Assembly: GCA_029747585.1 (NCBI GenBank)
Contig: JAPEVF010000210.1
Span: forward strand, 1 to 64,000
Direction of reading: 5' to 3'
DNA: 64,000 nucleotides
DNA from: Pleurotus djamor
Taxonomy: Eukaryota; Basidiomycota; Agaricomycetes; Agaricales; Pleurotaceae
Shown here: positions 11,001-20,048 of the stretch, piece after piece
Layout: each line of letters opens with the position of its first letter
Position numbering within the stretch: position 1 is the first letter of the stretch
Translations under genes and position numbers: made by a program
The notes under the pieces: model-generated
What the model saw: the letters and a program-made list of their open reading frames with translations, nothing else
Databases searched by the model: none
Told to the model about the DNA's origin: nothing

Positions 11001-12286
11001 AATTTTGAAATTTTCTCACGGTCAGTAATTTTTTTTCTCACGCTTCCCACAGTCATAATAATGTTCCCACAGTCAATTTATTGCCCTGCAAATTTAAACC
11101 ATTCAAATCCAGGCCTATTTGCGCTTTTTTGAGCTATTTTCCCACAGTCAATAGAAAATTGTCCCACAGTCAGTAGCAGCAAAAGGGGGGCTACCCACCG
11201 CTCTTTTTTCAAAATTTTCCCGCGGTCACAAAGTATTTCACACAGTCAGTATTAATCATTGGTCCTACGGTCAATATCTCAGTCTCACAGTCATGCAGGG
11301 CTGGGCCATCCATATTCAATTATTCATTCCGGATTTGCTACCTGCCCCCTGCTAGGGGCTTAGGAGGTCCCTGCTGACTAATGCTATCTGGGAAATCATT
11401 TATTAAATATTCCAGTAACTAATTCATATTTATGCACATAATGAATTATACAAGCATAATGATTTATACTATTGCCTATATATTGCATTATACCACTATC
11501 TCTCTATTGTGTTGACAACCCCCTAAAATCCCATCGCCAGGAAAAATTGGATTACATCTAGGGCAACTACCTAGGCATAATTACTTTTTCTTACAGCAAT
11601 GGGTGCAAGTTCCGATGAAGTGAGTCGTCGTCCGTTGTGTTTTCGGCCGTGCTCATCCGTTTAGGTCGGAGGGGTCTTTGTTCCGGGGTGCTTGCATCCC
11701 CTGTGCCACAGCCAAGACGGGCTGTGAGCATTCGACTCGCGGCAAGGACAAGGACAAAACGGATGCGGCGCCACCCAAAAAGAAGGCTCGTCGTGGTTCG
11801 CCGAAAGCTTCCGGGTCGAGAAAACGGCCGTTGGTGGTGTCTAGCGGGGCCGAGGATTCGGATGCGGAGCGGGCAAGCCTGAGTGGCTTGTGGTCGTTGG
11901 TTGGAAAGGTGTCGGGTCGGACGAAGAAAATTGAGACGGCCGTGGAGGGCTTGGCAAGGATGGATGAGAAGTTGGACCAGCTGATGAAGATCGCAGTGCG
12001 GCCGGATATTCCGGATTCAGATGACTTGGTTGGGTGGACGGAGTGGTTCGAGGAGGAGGCGAAGGAGAACGGGTCGGATGTGGCGGCCGAGGCNACGCGC
12101 CTCATCGAGCTTTTCACGATGATTCGTGATCAGCACCAAGTCCCATCGTCAGGGACCTCGGAGAGTCGGCCGGTGCCCATCGAGGACGGGACGGCGTCGA
12201 ACATGGGTGGAAGTGGGAAGGGTGCGGATGCGGATGGGGAGGGGGAGAAAGATGAGGATGATATGGACATGGGGGAGGATGACTAG
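8007..12286 (+). CDS. Antisense coiled-coil/zinc-cluster protein carried by the chromovirus
   Basis: Predicted exons are 8007-8631, 8688-8740, 11597-11619 and 11665-12286. Phases agree at every junction and the sum is 1,323 nt, a 440-residue open frame. Residues about 5-120 are a long E/K/A/R-rich coiled coil. Two Cys clusters, CALCVKSKKKC and CIPCATAKTGC, each fit C-x2-C-x6-C, the half-site of fungal Zn2Cys6 domains. The spacer (about 23 residues) is longer than usual. A basic KKKAR patch and an acidic tail (EGEKDEDDMDM) follow. The middle intron (8741-11596) is an inserted 2.86-kb foldback DNA element. The gene is convergent with pol, 205 bp from its end. A nuclear DNA-binding or regulatory role is inferred from the Cys clusters only. 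One N lies in exon 1 and one in exon 4. Confidence 0.72.
9028..9750 (+). repeat. Subterminal repeat array, left arm
   Basis: About 17 copies of a degenerate 13-mer, consensus TGAC(C/T)GTG(G/A)GAAA, lie at for example 9072, 9129, 9151, 9226, 9246, 9276, 9416, 9480, 9640 and 9736, all in one orientation. Spacing is irregular, so this is not a simple tandem repeat. Such arrays near transposon ends are typical transposase-binding sites. Confidence 0.8.
10540..11295 (-). repeat. Subterminal repeat array, right arm
   Basis: This is the mirror image of the left array: TTTCCCAC(G/A)GTCA and variants appear about 18 times (for example 10543, 10657, 10813, 11218, 11284). Copies are on the minus strand, so both arrays are symmetric about the element centre. 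Confidence 0.8.
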
Positions 12287-12491
12287 GTCTCCGGCTGCGT
12301 CGGCCTCGGACCCGNAAAAAAANCGTACTTGTATGCTACAGCTATGGACTTGTAAATACTTAGCTTTGTTTTGTTTTTTTGCTTTGTTGCTTGATNTTTT
12401 NTTTTTGATTATATAATCGTCTGTTTTGGTAATATGTGTGAATAAGGAAATCGGAGGAGAGGAGAGAAGGAAANGAAAAGGAGGAAATTAT
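12287..12491. other. Convergent 3' region between the antisense gene and pol
   Basis: T-rich sequence with several Ns separates the stop of the plus-strand gene from the stop of pol. It probably holds both 3' ends. No open frame of interest was seen. Confidence 0.5.
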
Positions 12492-15400
12492 CTACTTTCG
12501 GCCGGGTGCGAACCAAGACGGACCCGGCTTCGTGGGGCAGCGTTTGTGGAANTCTTGNACTGCTTCAATGGCGTTTCCTAATTCATCGGCCGGTTCCCAT
12601 GTTTCTGCTTCGTCGGTCTCTTCATAGCCNAGCCACCTGACCAAGTAGTGGAGCTGGCATCTTGTTTTGCGACGGTCGTATTTAGAGTCGACGATTTCCG
12701 AGACTTCNTATTCCAAGGCCGANTTGACTTCAACAGGAGGAGGAGGAGGGATGACTCGGCCTGGNATGGTGTTGGGCTTCTCGGGTTCCAGCATNGAGAC
12801 ATGGAAAACGGGGTGGACTCCACGGAANTGGGCGGGNANTTTGAGNTCAAAGGATANTGGTCCNACNTGNGCGAGTACTTCATAAGGACCAAGGTACTTG
12901 TCCGATAGTTTCTTGGACGGCCGAGTCGTACGGAAGAATTCGGAGTCGACAAAGACTTTCTGTCCAGGAACAATNTTCGGNGCNGGTNTCCTCCGTTTNT
13001 CGGCCGGTCCTTGGTATCGGTCNTGAGCNTCCTTCATCGATATCCGGAGTTGCTGNTGGACGGAGTCGATGTCGGTGACGAATGTCTTTGCTCTGGCCGA
13101 NGCNAGGTCGTATTCGGGGTGNATGGCAAGGTTCGGGTTGTATCCTTTGTTGGCGAAGAAAGGGGAGACGCCGGTGGTGGCGCTGGGGGCATTGTTGTAG
13201 GCGAACTCGGCTATGGGGAGGAGTTCGGCCCAGTTGTCCTGTTGGTAATTGCAATAAACCCGTAAGTATTGCTCCAAGGTCTGGTTAGTCCTTTCCGTTT
13301 GTCCGTCTCCNTCNGGGTGNTAGCCCGAAGTGTAGTGGAGTTTCATTTCCAGAGCTCGGCCGAGCGATCTGAAGAAATGGGAGACGAACTCGGATCCGCG
13401 ATCGGAAGTGACATGNCCAGGAATACCGTGTTTGGAGAATACGTGGATGACAAAGAGTTTAGCAAGGCCTTCGGANGTGATGGTGTCATGGCAAGGGATG
13501 AATAGNCCNTGTTTAGAGAGTCGGTCGACGATGACAAGGATAGAGTCGAATCNGAGAGAGGGTGGTAGTTTCTCAATAAAGTCCATAGAGATAGAGTCCC
13601 AAGGCCGAGACGGAACGGGGAGTTGACGGAGATTTCCATACGGCTTGTGGCGCTGAGGTTTCGCGCGCATACAAGTCGTACAGGATTTGCAGTACTCCGT
13701 AACGAAGGTNCGGACTTTAGGCCAGACGTATTCCCGGCGAACCAGGGCGAGAGTTTTACTTTGGCCATAGTGTCCAGCGAGAGGGTGGTCGTGTTTGTAC
13801 CGGAGGACTCGGAGTCGAAGGTCATCGGATTCAGGNACATAGATTCGGCCGTCCAGGCGAAGGAGGCCCGAATCATCCTTTGACCAGCGAGGACCAAGTT
13901 CCTCTTGGCGTTGGATGGTGATTGGGTCGGCCGAGTAAGNTTGTNTNATGGCCGAGTGGAGGTCTTCAACATCCATGATGATAGATCCCTTGAGGGCGGG
14001 ACCGATGAGAATTGTCGCCCGAAGAGAGGCCGTGAGATGTTCCGCTGAGAAGATGGGTCGGAGATTCTGAGGGTTGGCTTTGGCGTAAGATTTTCCGTTG
14101 TCGTCAAGGTAGACATCATGGCGACGGGTGAGAGCATCCGGTTTGGCGCCAAGTCGGCCTGGACGATATCTAATCAGGAAATTAAATTGATGTAGATACT
14201 CTGACCATCGGGCTTGTCTTCGGGTGAGGACCTTGGTGGTGGAGAAGTATTCAAGATTCTTGTGGTCGGTGATAACGTCGACTGGGCTGGCGGATCCGTC
14301 AAGGTACCGGTGCCAGATCTTGAATGCTTCATGGATGGCTAGCAATTCCTTGTCATGTACGTCATAGTTGAGTTCCGTGTCCGAGAACGTGCGGGAATGG
14401 AATGCTACAGGGTGAATTTCTCCATCTTCGGTATAGATGGAGAGAATGGCTCCAAGTGCGTAGTCGGAGGCGTCGGTTTCGACAACCATCGGCCGATCCG
14501 GTATCCAATGCGAGAGGACGGGAGCAGAGATAAACGCACTTTTGAGCTTATTGAAAGCCGATTTTGCAGCCGGAGTGAATTCCCATTTAACTCCCTTTCG
14601 GGTGAGTCTGGTGAGTGGAACCACAATACCGGAATAGTTGGCGATGAATCGGCGGTAGAAGTTGGCGAACCCAAGGAAGGATTGTACATCTCGTATTTTC
14701 CGTGGTTCGGGCCAATCTTGGATGGTTTTGATTTTGTCCTCCGCCATTTTAAGGCCGTCGGGGGACAGGATGTAGCCTAGGTATTCGACAGTGTCAGCGT
14801 GGAATTCACATTTCTCTCCCTTCGCATAGAGCTTGTTTGCTCGGAGCCGGCGGAGTACTTCCTTGACCATTTTCTTGTGTTCGGCCAGGTCGTCGGAGTA
14901 GATTAGGATGTCGTCTAGATAGACGATGACACATTTGTCGATGAGGTCGCCGAAGATGTCGTTCATGAACCGTTGGAAGGCCGCTGGTGCATTAGTCAGG
15001 CCGAAAGGCATTACTAACCATTCAAATGAACCGTATCGGGTCCGGAATGCTGTTTTCCATTCGTCTCCTTCTCGGATCCGAACGAGATGGTAAGCATGTC
15101 GGAGGTCGATTTTGGTGTAGTAGCGGGCTTTTTTGGGGGCGTCCAGGAGGTCAGCGATGAGTGGGAGCGGGTATCGGTCCCGTTTGGTGATTTTGTTTAG
15201 GCCGCGATAGTCAACGCAAAGCCTGAGTGAGCCGTCTTTTTTCTTTGCAAAAAGGACGGGTGCCCCGTGAGGAGAGTTGGTGTGCCGGATAAAACCCATT
15301 CCGAGGTGCTCATCTATAAATTGTTTGACCGTGAGTTGTTCGGCCTGAGAGAGAGGAATGATACCGCCAACGGGCGGTTTTGCGCCTTCCTCCAGATCAA

Positions 15401-16322
15401 TTTTAAGATCATAAGAGCGATGATCGGCTAGGGTTTCGGCTCTGCCTTTAGAAAAGACATCCGCAAACTCGTGGTAGTCCTCAGGAATGTTTTCCGGAAT
15501 GAAGTCCGTGCAGGAGGTAGATTTAGCCTGAGTGGACTCGGGTTGGATCACTATTTGGTAGACAGTGGTGCCCCGGAGCCGACTGATAGCTTTAAATGCA
15601 GCTGCATTTACTTGGGAGATACGAGGAGCTCCGTTTTCCAGGAAAGGGGACAGGGGTTCAATGTTTTCGGGTGTGTCGGCCGTTACGGGCTCGGACACAG
15701 GTGGCGGGGNAGGAGACATAGCAGGGGTCGGCCGAGGTACCGGATTAGCAGGAGGGTTAGTCTTTGCCCGGGTGAGGGGTTCAGAGCTAGGGGTTGCTGG
15801 TTGGTTGGTTTCGGCCGAGTCATCGGAGGGTGATGGCAACANGGGAGGAGGAGTACCGTGAATTGGTTGTCGGAAATGGACTTTGCCGGATACCCAGTCA
15901 ATCAACGGATTGAATCGGGTGAGCCAGTCGTGTCCGAGGACAACAGAGCAAGACAGGTCGAGGTTGGTGACAAGAAACGTGAGAGTCATAAAATCGCCGG
16001 ATGGGAACCGGACTTCGAGGTTGAGAGCACGNGTGACATAGGAGTTCGANGAGCCATCAAATAGAGTTAATTTCATGGGCGTTACAGAGTAAGTACGCAG
16101 TCCATGAGCCAAGACAAAGTTGTTATCGACAAAGCAGTGAGAGGAACCCGAATCTATTAACGCNAGAAAACGGGTTAACGGGTCCGAGAGCAAATCAGAA
16201 ACAAGGGAAATGGTGGTAGAGGTAGGCGATAAGGAAGTTGCGAATAATCTACAAACGGGCGGCGGCCATACCAAAACCGAACCGCATCCGAGAGCCGAAT
16301 CAGTTCCGGATGGGCTAATTAG
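12492..16322 (-). CDS. pol: Chromovirus Pol (protease-RT-RNase H-integrase-chromodomain)
   Basis: The frame is open from the gag frameshift site at 16322 to 12492, about 1,276 codons. In order it shows an aspartic protease (ALIDSGSS near the N-terminus); reverse transcriptase with the YLDD box in [14 protein letters not shown]; RNase H starting at [14 protein letters not shown]; a retroviral-type integrase with HHCC zinc finger and catalytic core ([23 protein letters not shown]); and a C-terminal chromodomain ([17 protein letters not shown]). The chromodomain places it in the chromoviruses, which steer insertion through chromatin marks. No stop interrupts the frame, but many residues are unreadable because of single Ns. 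There is no conventional ATG between the gag stop and the protease, so translation as a Gag-Pol fusion is likely. Confidence 0.95.
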   Translation of the reverse strand, partial: LISPSGTDSALGCGSVLVWPPPVCRLFATSLSPTSTTISLVSDLLSDPLTRFXALIDSGSSHCFVDNNFVLAHGLRTYSVTPMKLTLFDGXSNSYVXRALNLEVRFPSGDFMTLTFLVTNLDLSCSVVLGHDWLTRFNPLIDWVSGKVHFRQPIHGTPPPXLPSPSDDSAETNQPATPSSEPLTRAKTNPPANPVPRPTPAMSPXPPPVSEPVTADTPENIEPLSPFLENGAPRISQVNAAAFKAISRLRGTTVYQIVIQPESTQAKSTSCTDFIPENIPEDYHEFADVFSKGRAETLADHRSYDLKIDLEEGAKPPVGGIIPLSQAEQLTVKQFIDEHLGMGFIRHTNSPHGAPVLFAKKKDGSLRLCVDYRGLNKITKRDRYPLPLIADLLDAPKKARYYTKIDLRHAYHLVRIREGDEWKTAFRTRYGSFEWLVMPFGLTNAPAAFQRFMNDIFGDLIDKCVIVYLDDILIYSDDLAEHKKMVKEVLRRLRANKLYAKGEKCEFHADTVEYLGYILSPDGLKMAEDKIKTIQDWPEPRKIRDVQSFLGFANFYRRFIANYSGIVVPLTRLTRKGVKWEFTPAAKSAFNKLKSAFISAPVLSHWIPDRPMVVETDASDYALGAILSIYTEDGEIHPVAFHSRTFSDTELNYDVHDKELLAIHEAFKIWHRYLDGSASPVDVITDHKNLEYFSTTKVLTRRQARWSEYLHQFNFLIRYRPGRLGAKPDALTRRHDVYLDDNGKSYAKANPQNLRPIFSAEHLTASLRATILIGPALKGSIIMDVEDLHSAXXQXYSADPITIQRQEELGPRWSKDDSGLLRLDGRIYXPESDDLRLRVLRYKHDHPLAGHYGQSKTLALVRREYVWPKVXTFVTEYCKSCTTCMRAKPQRHKPYGNLRQLPVPSRPWDSISMDFIEKLPPSLXFDSILVIVDRLSKXXLFIPCHDTIXSEGLAKLFVIHVFSKHGIPXHVTSDRGSEFVSHFFRSLGRALEMKLHYTSGXHXXGDGQTERTNQTLEQYLRVYCNYQQDNWAELLPIAEFAYNNAPSATTGVSPFFANKGYNPNLAXHPEYDXXSARAKTFVTDIDSVXQQLRISMKXAXDRYQGPAXKRRXXXPXIVPGQKVFVDSEFFRTTRPSKKLSDKYLGPYEVLXXXGPXSFXLKXPAXFRGVHPVFHVXMLEPEKPNTXPGRVIPPPPPVEVXSALEXEVSEIVDSKYDRRKTRCQLHYLVRWXGYEETDEAETWEPADELGNAIEAXQXFHKRCPTKPGPSWFAPGRK

Positions 16323-17788
16323 TTTTTTGAGTCTTCATCGTCAGACTCAACTTCTATGATTGCTTCGGCCGCTCGAGCCTTAGCTCGGGGCCGATCCGAT
16401 GCCGGTGGTGGTGGCGTGCTCTTTGCCCGGTTGGTTGCCTTTCCTCGGCCACAATCTGCTGCCTGGTGATCCTTTGCTCCGCAGTAGAGGCAAAGTCCTT
16501 CGGCCTTGCGGCGCTGCTTTTCTTCGGCCTTGAGTTTGCCNGAAGAGTCGAGGAGGTGGGCGTTCGGGCGAGTATCCGTGGTGGTGGTCGTGTTGCTGGA
16601 GGCCGTAGACGGTTTGTAGTAGGAGGACGAGGAGGGTTGTGTTGGCCGTGTTGTCGGTTGTGTGGATTTCTCGTTGGCGCGGGCATGGTATCGGCTGTCG
16701 GCCGTAGTCGCGCACTTGATGACCTGGTTGAGACTTCCTGTTTTGTAACCTTGCCGGGCGACTTCATCCTTAAGACGGTTGGGGAGTCCGACGTAGTACC
16801 GGTGGCGGAGGGCGGCGTCGTTCCAGTTGATGNATGATGCGATGGTCTTGAACTCGGTGGTGTAGGCGAGGATGGTGTCCGTGTGATTCATCCAGAGCCG
16901 GTCCAGTTCATCTTCCTTTGAGCCAACAATGTCCACGGGTCCGAACTCACTTTTGATGTAGGCCTTAAATCCTTCCCAATCATCCACTACGCAATCCGGA
17001 ACCACATCCATATCACGGAGGTTGACGATGTTTTGGAGAGCCATTCCTTCTAGGCGAGTGCATGCGGCCGCGATTTTTCGTTCATCACTGATGTTACCGT
17101 GTGCCCTGAAGAAGAACTCCATCCCGTTGATCCATTCGAAGACTTTATCCGGTTTTGATCCGTCGAGGTGTTTGGGGAGTGGGACGTTAATCTTGACTTC
17201 GGCCGGGGTCGGGGATCGGGGGGTGTGGACGGTTTGTGTGACAGGTTCTGTTTTGATGTTTGCCGCTTGTACTGCCAGGTTGAGTGTCGCATTAGTCAGT
17301 TTCTCCAGTGTGTCTTCCATTCGGGTCATCCGTAAGTCGGATGCTGAGGCTTGTAGTCTCCAGTCGTCCGGGTCCGGGAGTGATTTGCGTTTGGCTGGTG
17401 AAGATCTTTGTCGAGTGGTGGTGGTNGGGGCCGTGGGGTAGTCGTCATCGGATCCAGAACCGGGGAATTGTTGGAGAGCCTGGGTGGATGGTTGTGCCGT
17501 TGTCTGAGTCGCGAGAGGGTGTGTTTGGGCCAGAGTAAGGGGTCGTGTAGTCGGGGTTGGTGCCGGNTCCGGTGCCGGGGATAGCAGGTGCTGGGTGGCC
17601 TTGTCAGGTGTTTCGCCACGTGCGAGGTCCGGGNTCGGTCGATGGGGTGTCGCAAATAANGCTCCAGGCATGGTGCCCGGGTTTGGTTGAGACACCACCC
17701 GTACCGTGNTTGTTCTGCTGGCGGGGAGGGGAATCCGGGANGATCCGGCCTCGGGCTGGCCCATGAGACTGTTGCGACCTTCAGTCAT
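16319..17788 (-). CDS. gag: Chromovirus Gag
   Basis: This 489-codon frame starts with MTEGRNSLMG. The N-terminal third is Pro/Thr-rich. The middle carries the helical capsid-like region common to Ty3/gypsy Gags (FEWINGMEFFFRAHG, then DRLWMNHTDTILAYTTEF). Near the C-terminus CLYCGAKDHQAADC is a C-x2-C-x4-H-x4-C zinc knuckle for RNA binding, followed by basic residues and the acidic tail [15 protein letters not shown]. The ATG lies about 50 bases downstream of the primer binding site. The last two sense codons belong to the frameshift heptamer. A few Ns leave residues unresolved. Confidence 0.93.
   Translation of the reverse strand: MTEGRNSLMGQPEAGXSRIPLPASRTXTVRVVSQPNPGTMPGXLFATPHRPXPDLARGETPDKATQHLLSPAPXPAPTPTTRPLTLAQTHPLATQTTAQPSTQALQQFPGSGSDDDYPTAXTTTTRQRSSPAKRKSLPDPDDWRLQASASDLRMTRMEDTLEKLTNATLNLAVQAANIKTEPVTQTVHTPRSPTPAEVKINVPLPKHLDGSKPDKVFEWINGMEFFFRAHGNISDERKIAAACTRLEGMALQNIVNLRDMDVVPDCVVDDWEGFKAYIKSEFGPVDIVGSKEDELDRLWMNHTDTILAYTTEFKTIASXINWNDAALRHRYYVGLPNRLKDEVARQGYKTGSLNQVIKCATTADSRYHARANEKSTQPTTRPTQPSSSSYYKPSTASSNTTTTTDTRPNAHLLDSXGKLKAEEKQRRKAEGLCLYCGAKDHQAADCGRGKATNRAKSTPPPPASDRPRAKARAAEAIIEVESDDEDSKN
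16322..16328 (-). promoter_or_regulatory. Candidate -1 ribosomal frameshift heptamer
   Basis: Gag ends TCA AAA AAC TAA. The in-frame heptamer A AAA AAC has the X-XXY-YYZ form of canonical -1 slippery sites. A one-base backward slip puts the next codon (CTA at 16322) exactly in the open pol frame. A short, imperfect hairpin (CCGGAA...TTCGG) lies about a dozen bases downstream. Confidence 0.78.
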
Positions 17789-17826
17789 GGCGTGAGAAAA
17801 AAAANTTGGTGGGAGTGCCAGTAGTT

Positions 17827-17840
17827 TTAGCTCGTTTATA
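17827..17840 (-). other. Self-complementary primer binding site
   Basis: One base after the upstream LTR, in element sense, is TATAAACGAGCTAA. It is the exact complement of TTAGCTCGTTTATA at 18107-18120, the predicted 5' end of the element RNA. Tf1/sushi retrotransposons prime minus-strand synthesis by folding this RNA end onto the PBS instead of using a tRNA. Confidence 0.82.
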
Positions 17841-17841
17841 C

Positions 17842-18308
17842 TGTTAGACCCTATCCAGANAAGGGNCTATAGGGGAGGNCGNAGGCCGAGATGACGGCCG
17901 AGTGAACGAGATAGGGGTGAGNACAGCGACTGAGGCGCAGCGCTGGACTCCTACTAACACTCCGGGCTCGGTGTACCAGGCCGGGTGCAAGGCCGAGGAT
18001 ACGAGGAGGAGAAGGAGGGCGANGAGTAGAGGAGGACCAAGTCGTCTCGGGCCCGGGTCGGGTCGTCAGGCCGGACGAGGATCAGAGAGGATAAGGTGGA
18101 AACGTCTATAAACGAGCTAAGGGAACAAATACAACTATGAGGAACTATATATACTATGCTACATGAGGCGTCGGCCAAGAGAACAATGGCGGGTCCGTTT
18201 ATGTAACTACTGCGCGAGTGGGTCCACTAGATCCATGAGTCACGTGACAGGCGGCATAGGGGTGTCACGTGACCGCAGGGGCTAGGGGACCTGTCACGGA
18301 TCGTGACA
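17842..18308 (-). repeat. LTR (5' LTR in element sense)
   Basis: This 467-bp copy pairs with 7277-7744. The same terminal 7-bp stem, two TCACGTGAC boxes, TATA box and RNA-start segment are present. Substitutions and small indels are scattered mainly through the R/U5 side. Several Ns occur here and none in the other LTR. Confidence 0.93.
18107..18153 (-). promoter_or_regulatory. Core promoter and RNA start of the chromovirus
   Basis: TATATATAG (18153-18145) is followed 33 bases later by TTAGCTCG (from 18120), the spacing expected between a TATA box and a transcription start. The segment starting there is the one complementary to the PBS, so promoter spacing and self-priming predict the same RNA 5' end. 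Confidence 0.72.
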
Positions 18309-18493
18309 TCAATATTGACAATGAGGTTGCGTCGCGGCTTCTTTCCCGGCTCATCGCCGTGGGGACAGCCAAAGAGAGCTTTATACAGGATGCGCCGAGT
18401 CTCTGTGGGTGTGGGATTTGGTAATTGCGACGGATTCGAATCTTCGGGTCTGCGTAGTCCTGGCATCGGGCTTGGTGGGTGATTGGAAGACAT
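18309..18493 (-). pseudogene. Gene fragment cut by the chromovirus
   Basis: A minus-strand frame begins MSSNHPPSPMPGLRRPED and runs through a coding-like stretch (ETRRILYKALFGCPHGDEP, then GKKPRRNLIVNID) before it meets the LTR at 18308. Composition looks like real protein, but I do not recognise the family. The flank on the other side of the element is a different, plus-strand gene, so this is not the missing part of the transposase-like protein. Confidence 0.4.
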
Positions 18494-20048
18494 GACAAAC
18501 GAGCTGAAGAACTAGACGCGTAGGTCGAAAAGGGAAGGGTGTGAGATGAGGGGAAGACATGTGTACAGGATATTTGTACGTATCCCGAACGCACAAAGGA
18601 GATCCAAACACCTAAGATGAGATCTACGGTGGGGATTAGTGGCTTGAGAAAATGGAATCCATGACTCTGATAGAACATACGGAGAAGGGTGCTACCGGAC
18701 CTGAGTTGATGGGGTAGCCTGAGCACTGAACAGAAACATGACAGTCTACTCTACCTGCGTAGAATATGTTAGAGGTGTTTGAGACAACTGTAGAACACAT
18801 GAACCCACCCACCAACCGCTTCTCCTTCCACAAGCTCGCAAAGGAGTGCTTCATCCAATGATTACAGACAGATCGAAGATGGTCCGTTCGAGCGTTTGAG
18901 GGACAATGAGGCATCACTGTGGAATGCAGTAGAAGCAACGTTCCATACGCCATTGACGCTGAAAAGCAACTGCGGCCAATGGCAGACCTCGAGCGTATCA
19001 AAGAGGACGTCTCGTGTGATGATGAGCAGAGTTGTACCCCGAGTGCAAGCGTTATGTGGTGCTTCTGGTAGCATTCTACCTGTCAAAGATGCTATTGATT
19101 CATGAGAAAGGATAATGTACATGAGAATCGACAAGTTGAGCCAAGTACTATGGAGTACGAAAAAAGAGGCTTGGACTCGATGAAGCGGTTACAAGAAACG
19201 CATACGCGAGGGATAGCTGATGCTGATACTTTGTGTAGGCTGTCAGTCAAGGCTACCGGCCAGAGGTAACTGGCGACAACGAATTCTCTTCATCGAGAAG
19301 TACGACAGGTTATTCCCCCATTCGCAGTAGAGGAAACAAGGGATCAAATCCAACCTTCAATTGAGGAAGAGGTCGGTACCTCAATGTCACCACTTTGGGT
19401 AGGTGATGGGGTAGAACGGCGATTCGGTGGGTTGTAGGCGTCTTTCGAAGCTTGCCAGGACGCTGGCTGTGCATATTCTCAAAGGTAAGATGGAGATAGA
19501 CAGTCAAGTTAACCACTTACTCGGGTACTCCTTTCTGGATTGATCGTGTCTCCTCACAGGAAGAAACACTGCGGGACCACGATGCAGGTCAAGCTGTGGA
19601 ATTGAGAACAAGGGCTGGAGATATCATAAGTCTAAATGATCGTTGCGCTCTCATGGCAATGAACATGAGACAGATGGTAACCTGTCAGACAGAATGGAAG
19701 GATGAAAAGCAAGGAGAGAACTTACAAAGAGAGAGAAGGAAGCTGATCGCGCGAAGAAAACGGGCGATGAGCTGTAGAGAGTGACCTGAAAATATCTCAA
19801 GAATACTCACGATGTGTTCGGCCGTCCAGGTCCATCTGATCGTTGTAGTGATGACTGATACACCCATCGAAATATTCTCGAGCGGCTGAAGTACCAATGG
19901 AACACATTAGATTATAAGTGGGAAAGTGAAGGCACAATGTATGGTGCTCACAATAGGCTTCTGTCAGATGCGCGAAGAATACCCAGCGATCCACAGGGTG
20001 TCTACAAGATTTCAGAGCTGATTAATATTCCTCTTCGCTGTAGGTACA
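18494..20048. other. Gene-poor stretch, nothing recognised
   Basis: Only short unconvincing frames occur on both strands, some with Cys-containing segments on the minus strand (about 18640-19000 and 19800-19990). These may be decayed exons. No repeat boundary is visible until the solo LTR at 20049. Confidence 0.4.

Larger units (their letters stand above)
8740..11595. mobile_element. Foldback DNA transposon acting as an intron
   Basis: Left end TGTAAGAAAAAGT and right end ACTTTTTCTTACA are inverted copies, each flanked by GC. Inverted pairing continues in three blocks: 8740-8820 with 11513-11595; about 9031-9525 with 10790-11270; about 9695-9845 with 10449-10610. The 600-bp core (9846-10448) has no long open frame and no transposase I recognise, so the element looks non-autonomous. 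Both arms carry many copies of a TGACYGTGGGAAA motif. The outer bases give a 5' splice site (GTAAGA) and, with the flanking G, a 3' splice site (TTACAG). Superfamily is not assigned. The short TSD and dense subterminal repeats would suit a CACTA/EnSpm-type element, but this was not tested. Confidence 0.85.
7277..18308 (-). mobile_element. Tf1/sushi-like Ty3/gypsy chromovirus, about 11 kb
   Basis: Two direct LTRs (7277-7744 and 17842-18308) enclose gag, pol with a C-terminal chromodomain, a primer site next to the upstream LTR and a polypurine tract next to the downstream LTR. Coding sense is the minus strand. The primer site complements the presumed start of the element's own RNA, a trait of the Tf1/sushi group. 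Gag and pol frames are open. A 4.7-kb segment between pol and the downstream LTR carries an antisense gene and a nested foldback element. The 5-bp flanks differ (ccatt on the left, tcaat on the right), so there is no target-site duplication. The LTRs differ at several percent of positions. Confidence 0.93.

Noticed and set aside
11653..12117. Minus-strand frame opposite the antisense gene's last exon
   Set aside because: Shadow of the plus-strand exon; no motif, and the plus frame has the Cys cluster and consistent splicing.
13343..14152. 269-codon minus-strand frame inside pol
   Set aside because: Alternate frame of the reverse transcriptase/integrase region; Ser/Thr-rich composition is typical of a shadow.
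18431..18447. GATTCGAATCCGTCG on the minus strand, like a tRNA B box
   Set aside because: No A box or acceptor stem at the right distance, and it lies inside a protein-like frame.
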